NCBI RefSeq assembly: GCF_004522215.1
Contig: NZ_SDLR01000001.1
Location: forward strand, 248,001-312,000
Direction of reading: 5' to 3'
DNA from: Ammoniphilus sp. YIM 78166
GTDB lineage: Bacteria; Bacillota; Bacilli; Aneurinibacillales; RAOX-1
DNA length: 64,000 nucleotides
A program made the position numbers and the translations under genes. Under the pieces are notes generated by a model. It saw only the letters and a list, made by a program, of their open reading frames with translations, had not been told where the DNA came from and ran no database searches. Of this stretch, positions 27,972 through 36,088 are shown in pieces; the first letter of the stretch is position 1; the number at the start of each line of letters is the position of its first letter.

Positions 27972-29264
27972 ATGCATCCTTTCATGGGTATTGAGGATTG
28001 GGATAGAGTGGGAATTTCGGTTGAACAATCTGCGAAAAGGCTGCAAAGGATCGCTTTTATCGATCGTGAGGTCATGCGCATTGAAGCCGCGCATATGATC
28101 GCTAGACCTGAGTACGAGCTGAAAGGGGCACTCGGTAGAATGAACTGGCAGGATGCTTTGCATCATGACCAACTTCGTTTAAGGTGCAAGCAGCTTCGTA
28201 TGAGTACCTTCAGTTTTGATAAATGTCCGGATGATGCCCTTCTTGAATTGACCAATCGCACTCTTGAGTCGGCTACGTCGCTTGCGTTGCTGGCTTCCCT
28301 ATTTGAGATCATCAAACCGGCGCAAATCGAAGCGATTAACCAATATCTGCAGGTTGCCCAGCCGATCGTCGATGAACCAACAATGACCATATTGCGGCAT
28401 CAATTGATTGAAAGGGAAGAACAGATTCGTTGGGGATTATCGGCTCTAAAAGAACTGCAGGCAACTGAAAGCCCGGAAGTCCGTGAGAAAACAAAACAAT
28501 GGAAAAGGTATATACGTTCGCTTCTGGATGCTGCAGGGGGTGTGCATGGAACAGCCGAACGGAAACAAGTCGATCCCGCCCTTGTTGTCGCTTCTGAACC
28601 GTTTGTTCTGCCCAAGTTTAGCGTGAGGGAAGATCGGGTTAAGACCGAAATGATCAAATTAAAGGGAATCACGTTTGGGGATACCGATGACGACCGATTT
28701 AAAATGATGATGTTTACCCGCTTTTTTGAAATGTCTCCTGCGGAAGCCGTTGCTCATATTCAATTTTCTACCAAGGGAAAACCCTGGAATTTCTATCTGG
28801 ACACAGCCAGACATTTATGGGACGAGGTCCGTCATTCCTGGTTCGGCCAAGCGGCTCTGCGCACTCACGGATATGAGATCTATTCATATCCCCATTGGAC
28901 TGGTTGGTATGATATGACAAGCAACGCCTTTGAGCAAGATGAAGCTTACACACACTTGACCATTACGATTGAAAAAGGGGCGATGAAATATCCTCCTGGT
29001 AAACGGGAAGAGTGGGAGTTTTGTCGAGATGTTGCGAAAGATCCCCTGATGACTACCTTTCAAGATTTTGATTGGGCGGATGAAGTGGTTCACGCAGGGT
29101 TCGGACAACGTTGGGTTGTTGATGAACTATACGGTGGCGATAACCGCAAGGCTCAGGAGGCAGCTGATGCTACACTGATCAAAAGAAAACGCTTCTTTTC
29201 ACGATACGATGAAAAAAATGGGGATCACACCGATTGGCATCAATTCTTCAGGGGCGAGTACTGA
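27972..29264 (+). CDS. Uncharacterised tandem ferritin-like protein, copy A
   Basis: I do not recognise a named family for this 430-residue protein. The C-terminal half reads as a four-helix ferritin-like bundle: E253 or E258, then DEVRH (E285, H288), then E334, then DEVVH (E371, H374). Two E...ExxH pairs are what a di-iron or di-manganese site needs. The N-terminal half (IEAAHM near 38, DALHHDQLR near 61, LIEREEQIRWG near 145) looks like a second, less complete bundle. A similar protein lies at 38594. It follows the M24 gene by 34 bases. Roles such as oxidase, oxygenase or metal store are possible; none can be chosen. Confidence 0.7.
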   Translation: MHPFMGIEDWDRVGISVEQSAKRLQRIAFIDREVMRIEAAHMIARPEYELKGALGRMNWQDALHHDQLRLRCKQLRMSTFSFDKCPDDALLELTNRTLESATSLALLASLFEIIKPAQIEAINQYLQVAQPIVDEPTMTILRHQLIEREEQIRWGLSALKELQATESPEVREKTKQWKRYIRSLLDAAGGVHGTAERKQVDPALVVASEPFVLPKFSVREDRVKTEMIKLKGITFGDTDDDRFKMMMFTRFFEMSPAEAVAHIQFSTKGKPWNFYLDTARHLWDEVRHSWFGQAALRTHGYEIYSYPHWTGWYDMTSNAFEQDEAYTHLTITIEKGAMKYPPGKREEWEFCRDVAKDPLMTTFQDFDWADEVVHAGFGQRWVVDELYGGDNRKAQEAADATLIKRKRFFSRYDEKNGDHTDWHQFFRGEY

Positions 29265-29266
29265 TG

Positions 29267-29283
29267 TTGGACACGATTTTGCT
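29267..29283 (+). promoter_or_regulatory. Weak sigma-54-like promoter before the first TRAP gene
   Basis: TTGG and TTGCT are placed with the exact GG-ten-bases-GC spacing (GG 29269-29270, GC 29281-29282), but the CACG part of the -24 box does not match. It lies 33 bases before the binding-protein start. It may be chance. Confidence 0.2.
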
Positions 29284-29315
29284 AGCCGTACAAAAATAAT
29301 ATGGGGGGATAAGAG

Positions 29316-30380
29316 ATGAAAAAAACACGGTTAACCCTTGGCTTAGTTATAGTTCTCATATTAAGTATGATGGTGTCAGGATGCGGCAGCAACAATGCGG
29401 CAACAAGCAACAACAAACCAGACGCACCTGCCGACACCGCTAAACCAGCAGAAACAGCCGTCCCGGATAAAGTGGTAGAGATGGATATTGGCTTTTCTGA
29501 AGCCCCGGGTAGAGGCCATCACCAGATGGCTATGAAGTTTGCGGAACTTGTCGCCCAAAAGTCGAACGGATCGATCAAAATTAACATATTCCCAGGATCC
29601 CAACTAGGTGGGGACGTGAAGATGATTCAGTCAGTCCGTAGCGGCACCCAGTCATTCACAATAACGAATACGGGCAATATCGCCAGCTTCCTTAAGGAAT
29701 TTCAAATCTTCGATGCGCCTTACCTATTTGATGATCTCGATCAAGCCAATAAGATCCTCAGCGGTCCGGTAGGCCGGAAGTTTTTGGATATGCTGGAAAA
29801 TAACGGAATTGTCGGTTTGGGGTGGTTGAGTGCAACGGAACGAAACGTTTTCTCCAATAAACCCATTAATACAGCAGACGATTTGAAGGGGTTAAAATTA
29901 AGGGTTTTACAGGCACCAGGTCATATAAAATCATACGAGGCGCTTAGCACACAACCGACTCCAATGGCTTATGCAGAGATCTATCTTTCTTTGCAGCAAG
30001 GTGTTATTGATGGAGCAGATACGGCACCAGACCAATTTTTATCGGAAAAGTTTTACGAAGTGACGAAGTACTATAACATGACCAAAGTTCATTATTTACC
30101 GATTTTCCTGACCGTTTCCAAGATTCAGTTTGATAAACTAAACCCAAATCAGCAAACAGCCATAAAAGATGCTGCTAAGGAAGCGTTAGCGTCTAATGTA
30201 GTGGAATACAAAAACTTTTACAATGCAGCTCTTGAAGAAATAAAGAAAAAAGGCGTCACCATCGTTAACACGGATATGGAAAGTATGAAGAAAAAGAGCG
30301 CCGCGGCTGTTGATGCCATTGTGAAAGGTACGCCAAACGGACAACAACTTCTAGACGATATTATGGCTGCTAAGAAGTAG
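29316..30380 (+). CDS. TRAP transporter substrate-binding lipoprotein (DctP family)
   Basis: A 354-residue extracytoplasmic receptor for organic acids. Lipobox MMVSGC follows a 20-residue hydrophobic segment. Family features include FPGSQLGGDVKMIQSVRSG near residue 95, and AEIYLSLQQGVIDGAD near 215-230, with the conserved arginine in LKLRVLQAP near 195 that binds the carboxylate. GGGGGGA is the ribosome binding site. It shares much of its sequence with the receptor at 34319. Confidence 0.92.
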   Translation: MKKTRLTLGLVIVLILSMMVSGCGSNNAATSNNKPDAPADTAKPAETAVPDKVVEMDIGFSEAPGRGHHQMAMKFAELVAQKSNGSIKINIFPGSQLGGDVKMIQSVRSGTQSFTITNTGNIASFLKEFQIFDAPYLFDDLDQANKILSGPVGRKFLDMLENNGIVGLGWLSATERNVFSNKPINTADDLKGLKLRVLQAPGHIKSYEALSTQPTPMAYAEIYLSLQQGVIDGADTAPDQFLSEKFYEVTKYYNMTKVHYLPIFLTVSKIQFDKLNPNQQTAIKDAAKEALASNVVEYKNFYNAALEEIKKKGVTIVNTDMESMKKKSAAAVDAIVKGTPNGQQLLDDIMAAKK

Positions 30381-30402
30381 TACCTGACAATGCCGGATCA
30401 CG

Positions 30403-30451
30403 CCACACACAAGCACGTGTCACGGTGATTGTGTGTGGTAATTCTTTTTTT
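30403..30451 (+). terminator. Terminator or attenuator inside the first TRAP operon
   Basis: CCACACACAA (30403-30412) pairs with TTGTGTGTGG (30429-30438), then a run of seven T follows at 30445-30451. It lies between the receptor and membrane-subunit genes, so partial termination would give more receptor than permease. Confidence 0.8.
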
Positions 30452-30497
30452 GACAAATCGAAAGCTCCATAGCCATGGGTAGAATCGGGGGCGAGCC

Positions 30498-31034
30498 ATG
30501 TTATTTATTAAGATAGCAGACAAATTGAATAAAGTATTAGAAGCTTTGGTTGGTATTGCTTTGATGGCTATGACATTATCGGTCGCTATACAAATACTCG
30601 TACGTTTTGTTTTCACCAAATTCGATATTAATTTATCTGTGCCATGGACGGAGGAGTTGGCGCGATATCTAATGGTTTGGGCACTGTTTATCGGTGCAGC
30701 CATTATTGCCCGCAGAGCAGATTCGCTGGCTGTGGAAGCATTGGTTAATCTCGTCCCGTCCCGGATTGGCAGAATAATAAAAGCAGCTGCTCTTCTTATC
30801 ACGCTTGTTTTCTATGGCTACATTATTGTCGTGGGCTTGGAAGTGGCAGAGTTCGGACTTACTGAAACGTCTATGGCCATGGGAGTTCCGATGGTTTTCG
30901 TGTACTCATCCATGTCTATTGGAGCGGTCTTAACGATAATAAATTTGATTGCATTTATGCTTGATATCTATATCAACAAAAAAGATATTCTTCATGTCAT
31001 AGATGAAGAAATAACAGATGATCAACTGAATTAA
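30498..31034 (+). CDS. TRAP transporter small membrane subunit (DctQ family)
   Basis: A 178-residue protein with four hydrophobic segments. The DctQ motif VPWTEELARYLMVWALFIGAA lies near residues 50-70. The second copy is at 35522. The ATG has GGGGGCGAG upstream. It pairs with the large subunit that starts 19 bases later. Confidence 0.9.
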   Translation: MLFIKIADKLNKVLEALVGIALMAMTLSVAIQILVRFVFTKFDINLSVPWTEELARYLMVWALFIGAAIIARRADSLAVEALVNLVPSRIGRIIKAAALLITLVFYGYIIVVGLEVAEFGLTETSMAMGVPMVFVYSSMSIGAVLTIINLIAFMLDIYINKKDILHVIDEEITDDQLN

Positions 31035-31053
31035 ATGAAAATGGGGTGGTCTT

Positions 31054-32337
31054 ATAATTACATTATTATTAGTCACCGTAACAATCCTTTTATTTTTTAG
31101 CGTTCCGATAGCCGTCAGTTTGGGATTCGCCTCCTTGATCGTTTTGCAAATCGAAGGTATACCTCTGATTACTTTGGCTCAATCTGTGTTTGAAAGTTTA
31201 GATTCCTTTGTTCTGATGGCTGTCCCCTTCTTTATCTTGGCAGGTAACTTGATGCAAACCGGTGGTATCTCCAAACGTCTGATTAATCTATCCAACGCAC
31301 TGGTGGGGTGGTTCAGGGGTGGTCTGGGTTCCGCTTCTGTGTTAGCAGCGATGTTTTTTTCCACGATGTCAGGATCATCCTCTGCAACAACAGCGGCGAT
31401 TGGCACAACCTTGATACCGGCGATGGAAAAAAAGGGGTATCCAAAGCCCTTCGCGACAGCTACAGTTGCCGCAGCCGGTGAAATAGGTGTTATTATTCCA
31501 CCGTCCATTGGAATGGTAGTTTATGGTTTAATTGCGAATGTTTCCATTGGAAGTTTGTTCATGGCCGGCTTTATCCCTGGTTTGTTGATCGGGCTTTCAC
31601 TCATCATCACGATTATCATTGTGGCAAGAGTAAAAGGTTTTGATATTGTTCAGAACCAAAGCAAACGAGAGTGGTTAAAAGAGTTATGGCGATCATTTTC
31701 AGACGCCTTTCTAGCCTTGCTCATGCCATTAATTATCCTTGGGGGGATCTATAGAGGCTGGTTTACACCAACAGAAGCTTCTGTTGTCGCAGTTCTGTAT
31801 GGATTGGTCATCGGTTTGTTTGTTTATCGTGAGATCACATGGACAGATTTATTGCCCATTTTCTCCAAATCCATGGTGACAACTTCTGTCATTATGATGA
31901 TTGTAGCGTATACTTCGATTTTTAGTTTTATCGTAACGAAAGAACAAGTACCGCAAAAACTGGGAGAAGCCATTGCGGGATTTTCAGATAACCCCATCGT
32001 TTTCTTGCTGTTAGTCAATATCTTTCTATTTATTACGGGAACGTTATTGGAAGGCTTGGTTACGATCATACTTGTTACCCCCATATTAGCTCCTGTTGCC
32101 GCGCATTTTGGGATAGATCTTGTACATTTTGGGATCATCATGATCGTAAACGCAGCGATCGGAATGTTAACTCCACCTGTAGCCGTAAATCTCGTAGTAG
32201 CCAGTAAAATTGCTAATATACCGGCGAGTAAATTGACCCGTCCTGTATTGTTGTACTTATTTATTCTTACTGTTGATGTATTAATTATCACATATGTCCC
32301 AGTACTATCCACATGGCTTCCATCATTAATGAAGTAG
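31054..32337 (+). CDS. TRAP transporter large membrane subunit (DctM family) with an apparent ATA start
   Basis: A multispan symporter subunit with the family motifs VPFFILAGNLMQTGGI, GGLGSASVLAAMFFSTMSGSSSATTAAIG and GEIGVIIPPSI. The homologous protein at 36085 has 427 residues starting ATG-ATT. Here the matching codons are ATA-ATT at 31054, which also give exactly 427 residues, with GGGGTGG just upstream. A stop codon (TGA at 31036) lies ahead, and no ATG, GTG or TTG is available before 31120, where a TTG start would remove most of the first membrane segment. Start is thus uncertain: ATA, ATT at 31057, or TTG at 31120. Confidence 0.85.
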   Translation: MITLLLVTVTILLFFSVPIAVSLGFASLIVLQIEGIPLITLAQSVFESLDSFVLMAVPFFILAGNLMQTGGISKRLINLSNALVGWFRGGLGSASVLAAMFFSTMSGSSSATTAAIGTTLIPAMEKKGYPKPFATATVAAAGEIGVIIPPSIGMVVYGLIANVSIGSLFMAGFIPGLLIGLSLIITIIIVARVKGFDIVQNQSKREWLKELWRSFSDAFLALLMPLIILGGIYRGWFTPTEASVVAVLYGLVIGLFVYREITWTDLLPIFSKSMVTTSVIMMIVAYTSIFSFIVTKEQVPQKLGEAIAGFSDNPIVFLLLVNIFLFITGTLLEGLVTIILVTPILAPVAAHFGIDLVHFGIIMIVNAAIGMLTPPVAVNLVVASKIANIPASKLTRPVLLYLFILTVDVLIITYVPVLSTWLPSLMK

Positions 32338-32392
32338 GAATGGGAAAAAACAAACTATAAAAAATCACAAGGCCTACCAGGAGGTTATTTAA

Positions 32393-32629
32393 ATGGATGT
32401 ACATTCATACGAACGATGGGAACGAGTATGGTTATGGTGGAGAGAGACGGCCCAGTTCAAGCTGGAACCTAATTGGTTCACTAGCTTAGACGATGCGCCT
32501 AATCATGCATCGGATGGTACGCTGATTAGCGTAATGGGCGAAGTGCGAATAGACTATGTGAGGTGTAATGGGAAGTGGAATAAGCTGCAGGAGATCACGG
32601 AAGAAGATTGCAAGATGATATATAGATAG
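32393..32629 (+). CDS. Small uncharacterised protein
   Basis: A 78-residue protein of unknown function, rich in tryptophan and charged residues (ERWERVWLWWRETAQFKL at the start, NGKWNKLQEITEEDCKMIY at the end). AGGAGG lies upstream of the ATG, so it is probably expressed. The last 25 residues resemble a fragment after the second TRAP operon (37394-37465), which supports a real gene linked to these transporters. Confidence 0.6.
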   Translation: MDVHSYERWERVWLWWRETAQFKLEPNWFTSLDDAPNHASDGTLISVMGEVRIDYVRCNGKWNKLQEITEEDCKMIYR

Positions 32630-32750
32630 AAATAGGACTACTATTGAGAGAACACTTCAAAAGCTTAATATCTAGCGATGAAAATGAAGGGTGCAGGATC
32701 TAATTCGATTACCACAAAGTGAAGCTACTAGTCTATTAGGAGGAGACCCT

Positions 32751-34070
32751 ATGAGTAACGCTATAGAGACTGCTGTTGATAAAGTGAAAGCTTTGGCTGA
32801 AACATTGGAAGAGGAAGTCGTTGAACTGACACGTTCCTTAATCCAGCATCCCAGCGAAATAACGCAAAATTCCGGAGATGAGGGACCAGCCCAGCGTTTT
32901 TTAGCCGCCTATTTAGAAAAAGGCGGTTATGATTATGTTGATGTTTTTCTTCCAACGGAGGTTCCAGATATTGAAAAACACCCCGGATGGAAGTGTGATC
33001 AAAATTATGAGAATCGTCCGAATGTTGTCGCTGTTCGTCGGGGGACTGGAAACGGCAGATCCATTATTTTGAACGGTCATATGGATGTTGTTCCAAGAGG
33101 AGACGAAACCAAATGGCAATACCCTCCATTTTCCGGGACGGTTAAAGACGGGTATTTATATGGACGCGGCGCTTGTGACATGAAAGGGGGAATTGCCGTG
33201 ATGGTGATGGCTGTCGAAGTCATTCATCGTGCGGGTATTAAACTTGCCGGAGACGTCATCGTGGAAAGTGTAGTAGCCGAGGAAAATGGGATTCATAACG
33301 GCACACTTGCTTGTTGTTTGCGGGGTTATAAAGCGGATGGAGCCGTTGTCCTTGAACCTACTAAATTGGACGTATGTGCTGGCCATAAAGGAAATCAAAT
33401 TTATCAAGTACAGATTCCAGGAAAAGCGACTCATAGTTGTTTGTGGTGGAGTGGCGCAAGTGCCATTGATCATGCCATCTATTTTAAAGAGGGATTAAAA
33501 AAATTTGAAGAAATACGAACAAAAGAAACCCGTTCCCACCCTCTATATTCGGATAGTGAAATTTTCCCTACACCGGCATTGGTTGATAATATATGGTTTG
33601 TTGAAGCAGGTAAGCCTCACTTTTTAGCTGTGCCTGACCAAGCCCGAATAATGTTTATGGTTGAAGTCCTTCCCGGAGAAGAACGGAACGTGATTAAAGA
33701 ACGATTTGAGAACTTTATGGCTGAATGGTGTTCTCATCATCCATTTTTGAAAGATGATATGCCAAGCGTTGTGTCTTCACCTTTCAGTGATACTTTTCCT
33801 GTTTCTGTTCCATTAGAGGATCCCCTCGTAACAACTTTGGTTGAATCTATCGAAAAAATGCGAGGTAAACACCCCGTCATTCGCGGGTTTGAAAGTGCTT
33901 GTGATGCCATGACTCTCATGATGTGGGGAAACACTCCATCCATTATGTATGGACCCGGAAATCTCAAAAATGCACATGAAATTGACGAAAAGGTTAGCAT
34001 TGCAGAATTGAAGCAGGCGGTTATAGAGTTGGCGGCATTTATCGTTACATATTGCGGTGTGAACGAGTAA
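32751..34070 (+). CDS. M20-family metallohydrolase (ArgE/DapE/ACY1 type)
   Basis: A 439-residue zinc amidohydrolase. Metal and catalytic motifs are GHMDVVPRGD near residue 110, GRGACDMKGG near 142, the catalytic glutamate pair in VVAEENG near 178 and the final histidine in NAHEIDEKVS near 415. The start at 32751 has TAGGAGGAG upstream. It would hydrolyse an N-acyl or carbamoyl compound brought in by the neighbouring TRAP transporters. Substrate unknown. Confidence 0.88.
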   Translation: MSNAIETAVDKVKALAETLEEEVVELTRSLIQHPSEITQNSGDEGPAQRFLAAYLEKGGYDYVDVFLPTEVPDIEKHPGWKCDQNYENRPNVVAVRRGTGNGRSIILNGHMDVVPRGDETKWQYPPFSGTVKDGYLYGRGACDMKGGIAVMVMAVEVIHRAGIKLAGDVIVESVVAEENGIHNGTLACCLRGYKADGAVVLEPTKLDVCAGHKGNQIYQVQIPGKATHSCLWWSGASAIDHAIYFKEGLKKFEEIRTKETRSHPLYSDSEIFPTPALVDNIWFVEAGKPHFLAVPDQARIMFMVEVLPGEERNVIKERFENFMAEWCSHHPFLKDDMPSVVSSPFSDTFPVSVPLEDPLVTTLVESIEKMRGKHPVIRGFESACDAMTLMMWGNTPSIMYGPGNLKNAHEIDEKVSIAELKQAVIELAAFIVTYCGVNE

Positions 34071-34146
34071 AGAGTTTTGATATAGGTAACTATGAAATTC
34101 ATGTCAAAATAGTATTGGAATTTCATAGATTTTTTTTACGGATTTA

Positions 34147-34160
34147 CGAAAACGTGTTCG
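34147..34160. promoter_or_regulatory. LacI-type operator before the second TRAP operon
   Basis: CGAAAACGTGTTCG, read on the other strand as CGAACACGTTTTCG, differs by one base from the operator at 26618. It is the only such site between the M20 gene and the second receptor gene, so the same regulator probably controls this operon. Confidence 0.55.
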
Positions 34161-34199
34161 AAAAAATGTGAAAGTTGTTTTGAAAGGAGGTGAAGGAAC

Positions 34200-34217
34200 A
34201 TGAGACTTTCAGGTTAA
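34200..34217 (+). other. Five-codon leader open reading frame
   Basis: A near-perfect Shine-Dalgarno sequence (AAAGGAGGTGA, 34183-34193) precedes ATG-AGA-CTT-TCA-GGT-TAA. It lies between the operator and the receptor gene, about 100 bases before it. It may be a leader peptide or a chance start. No role can be shown. Confidence 0.3.
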
Positions 34218-34318
34218 GTCGCTTTAGTCATCTAAAAGGGATAGGTTGCGGGATCGCCGACCATCTTGCCGATGATTATGGGTGCGCTTATAAGAGGTGC
34301 ATAAAAGGAGGAATTCTC

Positions 34319-35398
34319 ATGAAGTTAGGAAGGAAGTTGAATGTTTTACTTAGTTCCGCACTCTCAATACTGGTGCTTCTGGCAGGTTGCGGTGGGAACC
34401 CGGCTTCAACATCAAAGAATGCTTCTGCGCCAGCCAATACTCCTGCATCGGTAAATACAACGAGTCAACCTTCGGGAAGCGGAGAAAAAGTTGTAATGAA
34501 ACTAGGGCATGTAAATGCTCCAGATCACCATTATCAATTAACGGCTCTTGAGTTTGCGAAATTGGTAAAGGAGAAATCCAAAGGAAAGATCGAGGTTGAA
34601 CTCTTTCCGCAATCACAGCTTGGCGGCGAAGTCAAAATGATACAGGCCCTAAAAACGGGTACGCAAGACTTATTGATTACATCACAAGCACCAATGACAA
34701 ACTCTGTTCCGGAATGGGGCATTTTTGATTTGCCTTATCTTTTTGATAGTGATGATCAAGCAAATAAAATATTGCAAGGTCCTACAGGAGAGAAGTTTCT
34801 TGACATGCTGCAAAATCAAAATATCGTCGGTTTAGCCTGGTTCGCTTCACTGGAACGCAACGTTTTTACATCCAAAAAGCCGGTTAAAACATTAGAGGAT
34901 ATAAAAACGCTTAAATTGCGTGTCATTCAAAGTTCCGGATATGTTGATGCATTTAAGGCAGTTGGAGCAAATCCGACACCGCTGGCATATAGCGAACTTT
35001 ATTTGGCTTTGCAGCAAGGTGTTGTCGATGGTGCGGATACGTCACCCGATCAATTTATTTTGGATAAATTTTACGAAACGTCAAAATATTTCTCATTAAC
35101 GCGCATGCACTATATGCCTATTGCTTTCATGGCAAGCAAAGTGACTTGGGATAAACTTTCTCCAGACTTGCAGCAAGTGATGCAGGAAGCGGCTAAAGAA
35201 GCAGCCCAATTCAATATTAAGACCTTTAAGAAGTCGTATACTGAATCGCTTGAGGAAATGAAGAAAAAGGGAACTGAAGTGATAGAAGTCGATACAAAGC
35301 CTTGGATTCAAGCAACTGAAGCCGCACGGTCAGACTTGTTAAAAAAGATTCCAAACGGCGACGCTCTGTACAAAGAAATTATGGATGCGAAAAAGTAG
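34319..35398 (+). CDS. TRAP transporter substrate-binding lipoprotein (DctP family), second copy
   Basis: A 359-residue receptor. The lipobox LVLLAGC ends the signal peptide. It has FPQSQLGGEVKMIQALKTG near residue 100, LKLRVIQSSGY near 200 and SELYLALQQGVVDGADTSPD near 220. The start at 34319 has AAAGGAGGA upstream; the open frame to 34190 is the leader region. Clearly a paralogue of the receptor at 29316, but not a recent copy. Confidence 0.92.
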   Translation: MKLGRKLNVLLSSALSILVLLAGCGGNPASTSKNASAPANTPASVNTTSQPSGSGEKVVMKLGHVNAPDHHYQLTALEFAKLVKEKSKGKIEVELFPQSQLGGEVKMIQALKTGTQDLLITSQAPMTNSVPEWGIFDLPYLFDSDDQANKILQGPTGEKFLDMLQNQNIVGLAWFASLERNVFTSKKPVKTLEDIKTLKLRVIQSSGYVDAFKAVGANPTPLAYSELYLALQQGVVDGADTSPDQFILDKFYETSKYFSLTRMHYMPIAFMASKVTWDKLSPDLQQVMQEAAKEAAQFNIKTFKKSYTESLEEMKKKGTEVIEVDTKPWIQATEAARSDLLKKIPNGDALYKEIMDAKK

Positions 35399-35417
35399 AA
35401 CAACAAGTCATTTTTTT

Positions 35418-35450
35418 ATCTCCCCCTGACACGATAGATCAGGGGGAGAT
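35418..35450 (+). other. Hairpin after the second TRAP receptor gene
   Basis: ATCTCCCCCTGA (35418-35429) and its exact complement (35439-35450) enclose a nine-base loop. It lacks a 3' T run; a run of seven T precedes it instead. It lies in the same place as the terminator-like hairpin of the first TRAP operon. Confidence 0.7.
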
Positions 35451-35521
35451 ATGCGCATGATGGAGTGACGGTTCCGATTATGCGGAGTTGAAAACGTAAC
35501 AGATAGGAGTTGAAAAATATC

Positions 35522-36088
35522 TTGTTGTTCGTAAAATTCGTAGACAAATTGAACAGAGTGTTGGAATTTCTTATTGGATTAGGTTTGGCTGCCATGACTG
35601 TAGTAGTTTTTTTGCAAGTATTCGTACGTTTTGTTCTCGGCGCATTGCACATTGATGCATCTATGCCATGGACGGAGGAATTGGCGCGGTATCTCATGAT
35701 TTGGTCCGTTTTTATCGGTGGAGCCGTTGTTTCGCGTAAAGGTGATTCGCTTGCTGTTGAAGCATTGGTTAAGGCCGTTCCGCTTTGGGTTGGCAAAAAA
35801 ATAAAAACAGCTTCTTATATTGTTGTTATTATTTTCTACGCTTACATTTTCGTTATTGGTTTAGAAATGGCGCAATTAGGACTTCTGGAAACGGCTCCGG
35901 TCTTGAAACTACCGATGGTTTATGTATACTCCGCCATGTCCATTGGGGCAGCCTTGACAATTTTGAATGTGATTACATTGCTGATCGATATTTACATAAA
36001 CAAAAAAGAAATTCTTGATATGATAGATTTTGAAGTAGAAGATGCTATAACCAATTATAAGAAGGATGGCGAGGGGGCGTCCGTATGA
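35522..36088 (+). CDS. TRAP transporter small membrane subunit (DctQ family), second copy
   Basis: A 188-residue four-span protein with MPWTEELARYLMIWSVFIGGA near residue 50. The start is TTG at 35522, which aligns with the ATG of the first copy; a TTG at 35510 directly touches the AGGAG and is less likely. Its last four bases overlap the start of the large subunit. Confidence 0.87.
   Translation: MLFVKFVDKLNRVLEFLIGLGLAAMTVVVFLQVFVRFVLGALHIDASMPWTEELARYLMIWSVFIGGAVVSRKGDSLAVEALVKAVPLWVGKKIKTASYIVVIIFYAYIFVIGLEMAQLGLLETAPVLKLPMVYVYSAMSIGAALTILNVITLLIDIYINKKEILDMIDFEVEDAITNYKKDGEGASV

Noticed and set aside
29267..29283. Strong claim of a third sigma-54 promoter before the first TRAP operon
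   Set aside because: GG and GC spacing is exact but the CACG part of the -24 box is missing. Kept only as a low-confidence feature and not as a finding.
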